This document shows, one piece after another, positions 34,201 through 42,590 of a stretch of 64,000 nt of DNA. The stretch spans positions 111,019-175,018 of the forward strand of contig JAGFNQ010000950.1 of NCBI GenBank assembly GCA_024364735.1, written 5' to 3'. The first letter of the stretch is position 1, and each line of letters opens with the position of its first letter. The position numbers and the translations under genes were made by a program. This stretch comes from Boesenbergia rotunda (Eukaryota; Streptophyta; Magnoliopsida; Zingiberales; Zingiberaceae). The notes under the pieces are model-generated. The model saw only the letters and a list, made by a program, of their open reading frames with translations. It made no database searches and was not told where the DNA came from.

Positions 34201-35307
34201 AGGAGCATACAGGACATCATGCAGAAACAATGTACGCCCACCACGAAGGTTGAGTTTGCAAGTGCCAATTCCTTTGACTTCAATTCTTGCATTGTTTCCC
34301 ACATATATCCACTTATTGCTAGCTGGTACGCGACGGTACTCCACGTACGTAGCTCGATCACGAGCTACGTGGTTCGTTGCTCCTGAATCTATAATCCACA
34401 AAGGATAAGAGTCAGCTAACAACACTGAACTAGCAACATAAAGCTCATGAAAAGAAGACAAACATGGATTTACCTTTTTCGGCTCGGTACACTCCCGAGC
34501 AAAATGGCCCTTCTTGCCACAGTTGTAGCAAGTAAGCTTGCCCTTAGGTTTCTTTCCATTCTTCTTTCCTTTCTTCTTGATTGGGTCCTGCACAGGAGTA
34601 GCACCAGCTTCTTTTCCCTTTCCCTTTCCTTTCTTAAACCATTTTTTCTTATTCTTGGACCCAGAACCTTCAGCTACAAAAGCTTGCTTAGAAATCCTTG
34701 CGGATTCTACTCTCTCCGCCTCCAGTTCAATATGGCGTGAGACATCAATGAAAGTCCTGATACTCTCACTGTGAGTAAGGTTCTGCTTCATTGTTTCCCA
34801 AGAATCAGGAAGGGAACGAATAACTGCTTGAACCTGTTGTTCGTCGGTCAACTCATGACCAGCAGTCTTAAGCTCCCGAATCATATTACCCATTTCTCTC
34901 AGATGTTGGGTCATCGTTACATTCGGGCGCTTTTTACAACTGTCAAACTTGATTGTCAGTTGACGAAGCTTGCTCACACTAACTCCACTGTATCTCTCTT
35001 TCAGGGCAACCCAGACAGCATGAGCTGATGGTAGTGGCTCATACTCAAATACCAGGTCATCTACCATTGAACTAATCAATATCCCCTTTGCAGTGGAGTC
35101 CTTTTTCTTCCATGCCCTATAGGCATCGAGATCCAATCTATACTGTGCAGTCGAACCAACAGCAGGTTCAACCATGAAATGTTTTACAGCCTCCAGAACT
35201 TCTTGTTCCTCAAGAACATATTGTATCTTGAGATGCCATATCTTATAGTTGTCCCCATACAATTTTTCCCCTTTGTTCAGTTCAGCTATGATGTTCTTGG
35301 TTGCCAT
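31300..35307 (-). CDS. Intact Copia Gag-Pol polyprotein (1335 aa)
   Basis: One uninterrupted frame from ATG at 35307. Gag (about residues 1-260) opens MATKNIIAELNKGEKLYGDN and carries a UBN2-like capsid. The zinc knuckle is CYNCGKKGHFAREC (near residue 265). Protease has the WIIDSGATNHVARD active site. Integrase has an HHCC finger (HARLGHIG, then CEHCLAGK) and core residues in RTDRGGEY and PQQNGVAERRNR. RT has IDVKTAFLNG-like and YVDDMLIAGND blocks. RNase H has DADWAGDLDDRKSTSG, EAEY, DNQAA and the KHIEIKYNFVRD tail. All catalytic blocks look complete, so this copy could be autonomous. Length is normal for Copia (1300-1450). Confidence 0.95.
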   Translation of the reverse strand: MATKNIIAELNKGEKLYGDNYKIWHLKIQYVLEEQEVLEAVKHFMVEPAVGSTAQYRLDLDAYRAWKKKDSTAKGILISSMVDDLVFEYEPLPSAHAVWVALKERYSGVSVSKLRQLTIKFDSCKKRPNVTMTQHLREMGNMIRELKTAGHELTDEQQVQAVIRSLPDSWETMKQNLTHSESIRTFIDVSRHIELEAERVESARISKQAFVAEGSGSKNKKKWFKKGKGKGKEAGATPVQDPIKKKGKKNGKKPKGKLTCYNCGKKGHFARECTEPKKVNPCLSSFHELYVASSVLLADSYPLWIIDSGATNHVARDRATYVEYRRVPASNKWIYVGNNARIEVKGIGTCKLNLRGGRTLFLHDVLYAPEIRRNLVSVNCLLELGYCMNFYSRRVELRIDSVLIGYGFISNGFMVLDVEPDVNCGNNGCFSNIALTSDADVNDEIWHARLGHIGQERMNRLAREGLLGTRAKVELSICEHCLAGKATRKPFGKAIRADSTLQLIHSDICGPMNMKARNGSSYFITFIDDFTRFGHVYLISHKSEALDCFNRYLNEVENQLERKVKTLRTDRGGEYLSDQFKTICNEKGIIRQLTIPGTPQQNGVAERRNRTLLEMVRSMMAQANLPISYWGDALLAATYILNRVPSKSVPSTPYELWTGRKPDLSNLRPWGSAAYIHDKTHKYGKLGPRGKKCIFVRYSDTSKGYVFIGEQQDGTISEIESRDATFLETEFPTRGEVDKSTPLFAIEEEDTVPPLTDQESQGMPESSQPSGSELPISELVSQQSNLRRSNRKIIPRRRFDIENEALMILPVDDEEPRTVEEALKCSVREKWRIAMDEEMESMRKNQVWDLVDLPPGRRAIGNKWILKIKRKADGSINKYKARLVAKGYTQLEGIDFEETFSPVVKFVSIRVILAIVAHYDLELHQMDVKTAFLNGNLDEEIYMVQPEGYIAEGQEDKVCRLKKSIYGLKQASRQWNIRFNEVILSYGFEMINEDHCVYLRKDKGKLVILSLYVDDMLIAGNDLKVVIEVKSWLSSQFDIIDMGEAEYILGVRIIRDRSKRLLGLSQEAYITKILQHFNMFDCNIEQTPTAKGVVLSKSMSPKTPEEIAEMKKRPYASAIGSLMYTMLCTRPDISYAVGLVSRFQSNPGSRHWKAVKRIFRYLKGTADYCLCFRGSKLSLKGYADADWAGDLDDRKSTSGYIFMLNGGAISWNSKKQACVALSTMEAEYVACAAAVQEAVWLRRFLKHLKIVEDSGSPVTLCCDNQAAIAFSKDPKYHSKGKHIEIKYNFVRDIVDKKKIILEYIPTRAMLADPFTKPLTKESFNEHVKSLGLRKM

Positions 35308-35656
35308 GATCTATCACAAATAAACATATTATTCATTAATTCAGTGTATATCACATGTACATAATTTTTTGATTGACTCAATGTAAACTTGACTTGGATT
35401 ACGAAATCAAGTGATAACTACGTTTTCACTCATCATTCGCATCATCCAATCTAATTAACATTGATCAATTATATTACATACATCCCATTAAATGAACTAA
35501 TCATTTATCTTGAATATGAACTAATCACATAAATGAACTAATCATTTATCTTGAATATGAAATAATCACATAAATGAACTAATCATTGACAAGTTAGTTA
35601 ACACATAACATAACTTTATTTAATAGGCTTAATAAGCAGGTACAAACAGACAGAAT
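35308..35656 (-). other. Spacer between upstream ORF and gag-pol, with short tandem repeat
   Basis: An AT-rich spacer. TGAACTAATCATTTATCTTG and related words repeat two to three times (35494-35590). Confidence 0.7.
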
Positions 35657-36493
35657 TCAACGAACTAGATAAGTTGACATCATTCCCATAATAAAAAATA
35701 TTATGGCAGTGGCTATCACTCTCTCGTTCATTTCTAATTGGCCAATCTGATTAGGCTCGGGATCTTCCACAGATTCTATCGGATCTTCTTCAAATATTTC
35801 AGGATCTTCCTCGATCATTTCAATATCAGGATCTTCCTCAAATATTTCAATTGGATCCCACTCGATCTCTTCAGGATCCCCCTCGAATTCTTCAATCAGA
35901 TCTATTTCTAGATCCTCTTCAAATTCTTCAGGATCCTCTTCCAGATCGTCCTCAGAATCTTCTGGATCCTCTTCAAATTCTTCAGGATCTTCTTCCAGAT
36001 CGTCCTCAGAATCTTCTGGATCCTTTTCAGATTCTTCAGGATCTTCTTCCAGATTGTCCTCAGAATCTTCTGGATTCTCTTCAGATTCTTCAGGATCCTC
36101 TTCCAGATCGTCCTCAGAATCTTCTGGATCCTCTTCAAATTCTTCAGGATCTTCTTCCAGATCGTTTTCAGAATCTTCCAGATCCTCTTCTGAAAAATTC
36201 TGGCGAAGTAGTTCTCTACGCAACTCGGTATAAGAGATACGTCCTTCGTAGCATCCCCAAATACCTCTTGCAGCTACTTCAGCACGCCTTGGCAATGAAT
36301 TAATCAATGCCCCGATCCGGTAGTTATCTAGAACTGGAAACTCTTCCTGTTCGAGTTTCCAAAATAGACGTTCAAGCCTTCCTATATGCCCTTGGATGCC
36401 TAGGTGTGGGATGAAGTCAATCTCCTCTATCTGTTCCCTCAAATGATTCCGTCGCACATCTCGACGAGTCATTGTGGTAATAAATCTCGGCAT
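35657..36493 (-). CDS. Extra Copia ORF: acidic repeat protein with C-terminal hydrophobic anchor (278 aa)
   Basis: An intact frame inside the young Copia, same strand as gag-pol and upstream of it. Residues 1-100 are basic and helical-looking (HIGRLERLFWKLEQEEFP, then YRIGALINSLPRR and ISYTELRRELLRQ). The spacing of the 'ALINSLP' block resembles the capsid C-terminal part of Copia Gag, but this is only a visual likeness. Residues 111-194 are four and a half near-identical 18-residue repeats (DLEEDPEEFEEDPEDSED), followed by more Asp/Glu/Pro sequence. Residues 259-277 (VIATAIIFFIMGMMSTYLV) form a single hydrophobic segment ending one residue before the stop, the layout of a tail-anchored membrane protein. 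There is no signal peptide. I do not recognise the protein; its role is unknown. Confidence 0.75.
   Translation of the reverse strand: MPRFITTMTRRDVRRNHLREQIEEIDFIPHLGIQGHIGRLERLFWKLEQEEFPVLDNYRIGALINSLPRRAEVAARGIWGCYEGRISYTELRRELLRQNFSEEDLEDSENDLEEDPEEFEEDPEDSEDDLEEDPEESEENPEDSEDNLEEDPEESEKDPEDSEDDLEEDPEEFEEDPEDSEDDLEEDPEEFEEDLEIDLIEEFEGDPEEIEWDPIEIFEEDPDIEMIEEDPEIFEEDPIESVEDPEPNQIGQLEMNERVIATAIIFFIMGMMSTYLVR
35912..36163 (-). repeat. 54-bp in-frame tandem repeat in the extra ORF
   Basis: Four full units and one partial unit encode 18-residue acidic repeats. Units differ at a few bases, all of which preserve the frame. Confidence 0.9.
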
Positions 36494-37240
36494 CTGGAAT
36501 TGAAATACACAATGTCAGTACAAAACCGACAAACCAGTAACAAAACTGGTTCAATTCAATTCACAACACAAATAGATAAAGGCATATAATTTTCCTTTTG
36601 TTTGTAGCTACAATTAAGCCTATTTAAATTTGAGATTCAACATAACGATCAAACCAGTCTGTTTAGTTCAGATTATTTGGTGAAAATGGTTTGGTTAAAT
36701 CAACTAATGGTTTAATCAAAACCGATTTGACCAACTTAATCATTTTTAAACTAAACTAGAATCTAATTTAATTAAGTTGAACCAAATTTAAACGAATAAC
36801 CGAATAGAGCTACCGGTTGGGTATGTTTGCCTTCGCAGAGGAGGTCGGCGGTTCGATCCTCCGTGGGCAGCAGCGTGGCATTTGTGTTTTGCAGAGTGTT
36901 GAATAGGTTTCGGAAATTGTTTTTTTTTTTTTATAAAAAACCAACTTATCCTCCTTAAAAACCCCCGAAACCTAATCTCCTTCCTCTCATCCGCACGCAG
37001 CCGCCGCCCAACGCCAAAACAGCCTCCTTTCATCTTCTTCTTCGCGTATTCTTCTTCCCCACCCAGCCTAATTTTTTCTTGCCATCACCAACGCCATGGA
37101 GTGATCTCCCGCGCGTGAAGCGATCGTCGGCCAGGGGATGAAAACGCCGACAAGAACAGTGGCGATTTCAAGCGATTCACAACAGGAGGTGTTCATCGCA
37201 AAGGTAAAAAAACGATTTTTTTTTCATGCTTTTACAATCT
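36494..37240 (-). other. Leader of the young Copia, with a tRNA-like SINE head
   Basis: About 750 bases between PBS and the extra ORF. At 36809-36875 the plus strand reads GAGCTACCGGTTGGGTATG, then CGGCGGTTCGATCCTCC, an A-box/B-box-like arrangement of a tRNA-derived SINE. No cloverleaf was confirmed. The rest holds no supported ORF. Confidence 0.5.
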
Positions 37241-37252
37241 GCTCTGATACCA
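37241..37252 (-). promoter_or_regulatory. Primer-binding site, tRNA-iMet type
   Basis: The complement reads TGGTATCAGAGC, separated by one base from the 5' LTR end (37254). Confidence 0.92.
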
Positions 37253-37253
37253 C

Positions 37254-37605
37254 TGATGGTTTCTGAGCATGAAAACGATTTGCATTCTACTAGATTTCAT
37301 AATACAACAACTTACAGTGATTTGATTTTCCTCTTCCTTTGGTTTCTTCTCCTTTGTCTTGCTGTCGTGCGATCAACCACCCACGGACTAATCACTCTCT
37401 TTCACAAGCCAAATCCCTCACGATTCGAAGCTCCTTGTTCCTTTTTTTTTTTCGTTGCCTTTGGATTGCAATCCGGACGCTTTTTATAGTGGAAGAATCG
37501 GACGTTACCTCTACCTCCATCAATGGAGGTGTTCAATGCCATTGATTGTGAACGTTTCAACGTTCACAATCAAGGCTTGTAACGCCTCGGCTTGTAACGC
37601 TAACA
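37254..37605 (-). mobile_element. 5' LTR of the young Copia with two U3 hairpins
   Basis: 352 bases. TATA: complement of 37481-37489 (CTATAAAAA). Upstream of it lie two perfect hairpins: 37513-37530 (8-base arms, ACCTCCAT/ATGGAGGT) and 37544-37571 (12-base arms, GATTGTGAACGT/ACGTTCACAATC, TTCA loop). Both are also in the 3' LTR. On the plus strand an open frame (ATG 37455) runs out of the LTR in frame with the transporter exon at 37606. Confidence 0.95.
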
Positions 37606-38934
37606 GCAACAACCTCCCGCCACGGCCTTTCCTCCTCGCGCTCGCCTCCAGCGCCAACGTCGGCTCCGCCGCCACCCCCATCGGCAACCCCCAAAACCTT
37701 GTCATCGCCTCCCTCAGCGGCATCACCTTCGGAAGGTTCTTGCTCGGCCTCCTCCCCGCCATGCTCCTCGGCGTCCTCGTCAACGCCGCTATCCTCCTAA
37801 TCTTCTTCTTCAACCAACTGTCCGTTAACAACAACAACGACGTCGAGGATCCAATCGACGAGGAGGACGTCATCTCCCACCGCTTCTCCCCCGCCACCAT
37901 GTCCCACGTCACCTCCGTGGATTCCGACGACTGGATCGGCACACTCGCGTCTCTTTCTCGCGATGCATCGCTTAACGGTGCGTCACACATCAATCAATCC
38001 AAACAATTTGACCATTTCTCGTCCAATTGATCGAATCCGTTCTCAATTTCTCCACTGAATTGCAGAGACGTTGAGAAACAAAGCAGGCTCGGGGGCAGAG
38101 GGCGCCGCAACGACGACCGAGTCAACAGAGGCGGCGAACTCAACCCCGCCGCAAGAACCGGCAGCAGCAGCAGCCGGAGACGGCGGCGAAGAGGCGGCGG
38201 CCAGACAAGGTCGAAGAAAGCGGGTGAGACACATGGTGAAGCGGTTCAAGAAGCACTACCTGCGGCGGACGTGCGTGTACCTAGTCACCGTCGGCATGCT
38301 GGTGGCGTTGCTCATGGGATTCAACATGGCGTGGACGGCGATCACCGCCGCGCTCGTCCTCATCGTCCTCGACTTCACCGACGCCCAACCGTGCCTCGAA
38401 AAGGTCTCCTACTCGCTATTGATATTCTTCTGCGGGATGTTCATCACCGTCGACGGCTTCAACCGGACGGGAATCCCGAGCGCCTTCTGGGACTTCATAG
38501 AGCCTCACGCTCGGGTCGATAAACCCGGTGGAATCGCGCTGCTCGCTCTCGTCGTCATCTTCCTCTCCAACATCGCCTCCAACGTACTGACAGGTACACC
38601 AAGCTCGATCGTCCGCGAATTATCCACATACTCCTCCACAAATTAACGCGCTAATTAAATTTAATTAGTCCTGTTGCTCGGAGCTCGGGTGGCGGCGTCG
38701 GCGGCGAGAATCTCTGCCGGAGAAGAAAGGAAGGCGTGGCTGATTCTGGCGTGGGTGAGCACGGTGGCGGGGAACCTGACGCTGCTGGGATCCGCAGCCA
38801 ACTTGATAGTGTGCGAGCAGGCTCAGCGAGTGAAGTCCAACGGCTACACGCTCTCCTTCTTCGCGCATCTTCCGTTTGGGTGCTTGTCGACGCTCGTGGT
38901 CACGGCCGTCGGGCTGTTGCTCATCCGAGAGTAA
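37606..38934 (+). pseudogene. LSI2-like: LSI2-like (ArsB/NhaD-type) efflux transporter, 5' part missing
   Basis: Exons 37606-37977, 38066-38593 and 38669-38934 join through GT-AG introns (37978-38065, 38594-38668) into one frame ending TAA. The protein matches the plant silicon-efflux transporter family (plasma-membrane anion/proton antiporter fold): NNLPPRPFLLALASSANVGS, ATPIGNPQNLVIAS, a hydrophilic loop rich in Ala/Glu, and five or six hydrophobic segments including FFCGMFITVDGFNRTG and LLLGARVAASAARIS. About 150 N-terminal residues of the family are absent because the frame is cut by the Copia LTR at 37605. At the second exon junction a usually conserved Pro appears as Leu (SNVLT). High GC and lack of stops suggest recent loss; the intact 5' half may exist elsewhere. 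The substrate is not provable. Confidence 0.85.
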
Positions 38935-39161
38935 CCGGGAGAATTTAGATACTTGCGGTGGAGCACTCTTTGTTGTCACCGGATCCAACGAATACTTTGC
39001 GGTCCAAGTTTGAGACGCAATCAGAGGCCATTGGTCATGTTCCGATTTAGTTTCTTCCATGTTAAAGTGAGAATTTGGTTTAGAAAATAAAGATGGACTA
39101 GAGTAGTAGTGAGAAATAAACATACCTGATAGGGTGTGGCACGTTGGCTGAAAAAATTGTA
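38935..39161 (+). other. 3' flank of the LSI2-like gene
   Basis: Two AATAAA signals (39086-39091 and 39115-39120) follow the stop by 150-185 bases and could serve as poly(A) signals. The sequence then meets the Tat LTR. Confidence 0.6.
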
Positions 39162-39856
39162 TGATAAAATATAGCGAATCTGAACGATTCTTTTTCCGGA
39201 GCTCCCGAGACCCTCTCAGGAAGGGGATCCCCGAGATCCCTCCTCCTCCCGCGCGGGTAGACACACCTCGGAGTTCAAAACAGAGAACGCACTCCCGAAA
39301 TCACCTCGGGAAGCCAGGCCCCCAAGACCATCTCAGGACAGAGAATGCTCGGGAGCTCCCGGACCAGAAGACCCCGGGATCACCTCATGGAAGCGGAGCC
39401 CAAGAAGCATCCAACCTCAAGTAACGGTCCCCCTTTCTTCGGATTTGCGAATAACCATCATTCATTATCGCGGAGTCATCATGACCCATAAATGTCGCAA
39501 CGGGCTAAACTTAATGACAGTGTATACCGTTGCAAAGGTTATCCTGTAACCGACAAACGGGAGACGTGACAAAGATCGTGGAGACGCATAATGTCAGCCG
39601 CCGCAGGTATAAAAGGTACTCCAACCTCTCCGGTAAAAGGGTTACACATTCTCTACTACACGCATATCTTCTTGCCTTCTTTTCATCTCCTCCATCGAGG
39701 CACTGACTTGAGCGTCGGAGTGGGTTCCGCTGGACAACCTTCGGCGTGTTTCCCTAATGCTCTTGTTAATCTCGCAGGATGTGAAGTTCTTCCTCTAGTG
39801 CCAGCGTCCGCGTGGGCTGAACCCTGGTGACTTGTCGTCGACGTCAATTCCTTCCA
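39162..39856 (+). mobile_element. Probable 5' LTR of the Tat-like element
   Basis: TATA box TATAAAAGG at 39608-39616, followed by about 250 bases to a GACGTCGTCTGTGGGAA word (39868 on), a degenerate form of the sequence after plant gypsy LTRs. TG/CA ends are assigned by inspection only; no partner LTR is available. Confidence 0.5.
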
Positions 39857-39906
39857 GAACAAGTTTGACGTCGTCTGTGGGAAACCAGTAAAGCACCAGA
39901 AGGAGC

Positions 39907-41440
39907 ACCGATAGCAGAGCCAGTGGGACAACCCATTGTCCTGACAAAGGAGGAATTGGATCACTTGGTGGCCAACGCCATCAAAGAGGCACTCGAACAA
40001 CACCAAATCGAACACGCCACCTCACAGCGATGTGTTTCTATGCGGGAGGAGATCCTCAGAGTCTCTGTCTCGCACCCTCAATCGTGAAGATCCGTCACAC
40101 CACTGGGGCGACGCGCCGGAGCCGCCCTGGACCACCAGCGAGACTCTCCCGGAGACATTGAGAAGGCTAACTCGATAGCCTCTAGTGCGCTGAGATATGA
40201 AGATAGATAGGGGAAGAGGGAAGAACCTAAGGCCTACCCTAAGGCATCCTCTACTCTCTTCTCATTTGAGATTGTCAAAGACCTCATGCCGAAGCAGTTC
40301 CGCGGGCCTGGGATTGCTGATTACAATGGGAAGACAGATCCGGAGGATCATGTCTGCAAGTTTGAAAATGTAGCACTCCTACACCAGTACACAAATGGTG
40401 TGAAGTGCGGGGTGTTCTTGAACACCCTATCCGAGGCAGCCCAATGATGGTTCCTGTGGCTGCCCCCAGGTTCTATCAACTCCTTCATGGAGTTTAGAAC
40501 CGCTTTCCTCCACCACTTCGCCAGTAGCCGTCGCTATCAAATGACGACGCTCAATCTATTCGCTCTCAAGCAGAAACTGAAAGAGTCTCTCAAGGAATAC
40601 ATCTAGCGGTTCAACCGGGTGGCACAAGATGTGTCAAGTGCCACGTCGGAAATCCTTGTCAGTGCTTGTACCCAAAGGCTCTCGGAAGAGGATTTTTTCC
40701 GATCATTGGTGAAGAAGCCACCCGCCAGCTTCGATGATCTGCTGGGGCGTTCGGTCAAGCACGTCAACGTGGAGGAGGTGCAATTCACCCGACGCAAGGA
40801 ACCAGCCGGGGTCCCCCCTCAAGGCGTCACCCGGTCTAAGAGGAGGGAACCCCGACCCCAGCCCGAGGAAAAGACCTTCACCTGGGGAAGGATCAGTGGG
40901 CTGGCAGGCGAAAGCTGATCAAGACAGTGGACACCGAGCAGCCGGAGCCACTGATAAAGTACTGCGGTTTCCATGACAGTACGATACACTCCGCCGAGGA
41001 GTGTTATGCTTTGAAGAAAAAATTGAGTAAAGTGGCAGACCCTAAACCTCGGAAGAAGTGGAAGAAGACGAGGTATCGCCGAAATTCCCCTCGACGAAGC
41101 TTTTCTCCCAAACAGAGGCAGTCGGGAGAAAACGAGACCCGACACCGGTCCCAATCTCGGTCAAGGGGAAGGAGCCGTGGGCCAGCACCCCGCAGGTCTC
41201 ACTCCTTGGAAAGAGACCCCCGGAAGGGCAAGGCCCCTGCACGCGGTCCGCCCTCTGGACATGTGGGAGTTATCTCCGGAGGGCCCACTGGGGGAGATTC
41301 CCATCGGGCCAGGCAGTTCAACACCCGGCGTCTGGAGAACTATGAAATTGGGACAAGCTGGAGCCAGGATCATGGTCCTACGATCTCGTTTGACCCCAAA
41401 GACTTGGAAGAGGTGGATCTCCCCATGAAGATGCCTTATT
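39907..41440 (+). pseudogene. Tat-like gag
   Basis: Typical Tat/Retand gag blocks: DYNGKTDPEDHVCKFENVAL, HHFASSRRYQMTTLNLFALK, ATSEILVSACTQRLSE and a KYCGFHDSTIHSAEECYALK zinc-finger-like block (41000 region), followed by an Arg/Ser-rich tail. In-frame TGA at 40445-40447 and TAG at 40604-40606 break the capsid; another stop lies at 40917-40919. Gag would form the particle; it is inactive. Confidence 0.88.
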
Positions 41441-41464
41441 GATCCTTGCCAGCATCGCCAATTA

Positions 41465-41884
41465 TGAGGTCAAGTGCATCTTCATGGATACAGGAAGTTC
41501 ATGAACATCTTGTATAAGACTGCTCTGGATCAGATGCAGATCGACGACGATGAACTACTTCCGGTCTCGACCCCGCTGTTCGGCTTCACCGGGTATCGAG
41601 TACAACCGATAGGGCAAATCACCCTATCGCTATCGTTGGGTAGTGACGTGCTCGAGAGGACCAGGAGGGCACCCTTCTTGATCGTGGACGCTCCCTCATC
41701 CTACAACACCATCTTGGGTCGCCCGGCGCTGAGTGTCTTCCAGGCGGTGGTCTCTGTCTACCACCAGAAGATAAAATTCCCGGTAGGAGACCGAGCGGCT
41801 GAAGTCAAAGGGGATCAACTGGTGTCTCGACGATACTACAGTGGGAATGTTAGATTAGAGTCCTGGAAAAACCCGAGGGCGTAA
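41465..41884 (+). pseudogene. Tat-like aspartic protease
   Basis: The active site DTGS is at 41487-41498, then a one-base frameshift, then NILYKTALDQM, a flap-like region and the YNTILGRPAL block (ILGRPAL is typical of gypsy retropepsins). The frame ends at 41882-41884, and no RT follows. Confidence 0.85.
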
Positions 41885-42090
41885 GAAAGCTAACTAGAGT
41901 AAGTGGTCATTCGTAGGAGGACAGGAACAAAAGGCCCACAACGCTAGAACAGGCCAACTGTCTCCAATCCGGGTCACCCCCGGTAAGATGTGTGTCGCAT
42001 ACTATGTATTTGCCTATGTGTTCTTGCTGCCTTGCAGTGAATTCATGAAATAAAGGAACATGCCGTCATACAAGTACCATTACGTCAAAC

Positions 42091-42590
42091 AAAAACCCTA
42101 ATACCTCACGGTGCTGCGGATGCCCGGGATACTTAGGCTTGGTCTGGGTGTTACGGATGCCCAATCAAGAAACAAAAACCCTAATGTCTCGCGGTGCTGT
42201 GGATGCCCGAGGTACTTAGCCTTGGTCTAGGTGCTACAGATGCCCAACCAAGAAACCAAAACCCTAATACCTCGCGGTGCTGCGGATGCCCGGGGTACAT
42301 AGGCTTGGTCTGGGTGCTACAGATTCCCAACCAAGAAACTAAAACCCTAATACCTCACAGTGCTGCGGATGATCGGGGTACTTAGGCTTGGTCTGGGTGC
42401 TATGAACTCCCAACCAAGAAATCAAAACCCTAATGCCTCACGGTGTTGTAGATGCCCGAGGTACTTAGGCTTGGTCTGGGTGCTACAGACGCCCAACCAA
42501 GAATCAAAACTCTAATACCTCGCGGTGCTGCGAATACCCGAGGTACTTAGGCTTGGTCTGGGCTGGGTGCGCCAGATACCCAACCAAGAT
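42091..42590. repeat. 83-bp minisatellite, six copies
   Basis: Unit starts at 42091, 42174, 42258, 42341, 42424 and 42506. Each holds AACCCTAATACCTC, GATGCCCG, TACTTAGGCTTGGTCTGGGT and CCCAACCAAGAA. The copies differ by a few percent to about 15%. The last has an extra GGGCT duplication. Confidence 0.92.

Larger units (their letters stand above)
29861..37605 (-). mobile_element. Complete young Copia (Tork/TAR-like) with an extra upstream ORF
   Basis: On the minus strand: 5' LTR (37254-37605), PBS, leader, extra ORF (36493-35657), intact gag-pol (35307-31300), 3' untranslated region, PPT and 3' LTR (29861-30211). The two LTRs appear identical except for one T in a poly-T run, so integration was recent. 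No TSD: AAACT precedes 29861 and GCAAC follows 37605. The left flank is a Copia gag and the right flank a transporter exon, so the element seems to sit at a rearrangement junction. The lineage name is a best guess from the gag-pol sequence. Confidence 0.92.

Noticed and set aside
36809..36875. A functional tRNA gene
   Set aside because: The B-box-like word fits but I could not fold a full cloverleaf. It fits a SINE head better.
36788..37033. 81-codon ORF in the young Copia leader
   Set aside because: It overlaps the tRNA-like segment and a poly-T run. There is no evidence of coding.
42091..42590. ACCCTAA words as interstitial telomere
   Set aside because: The telomere-like heptamer occurs once per 83-bp unit and is not tandem.
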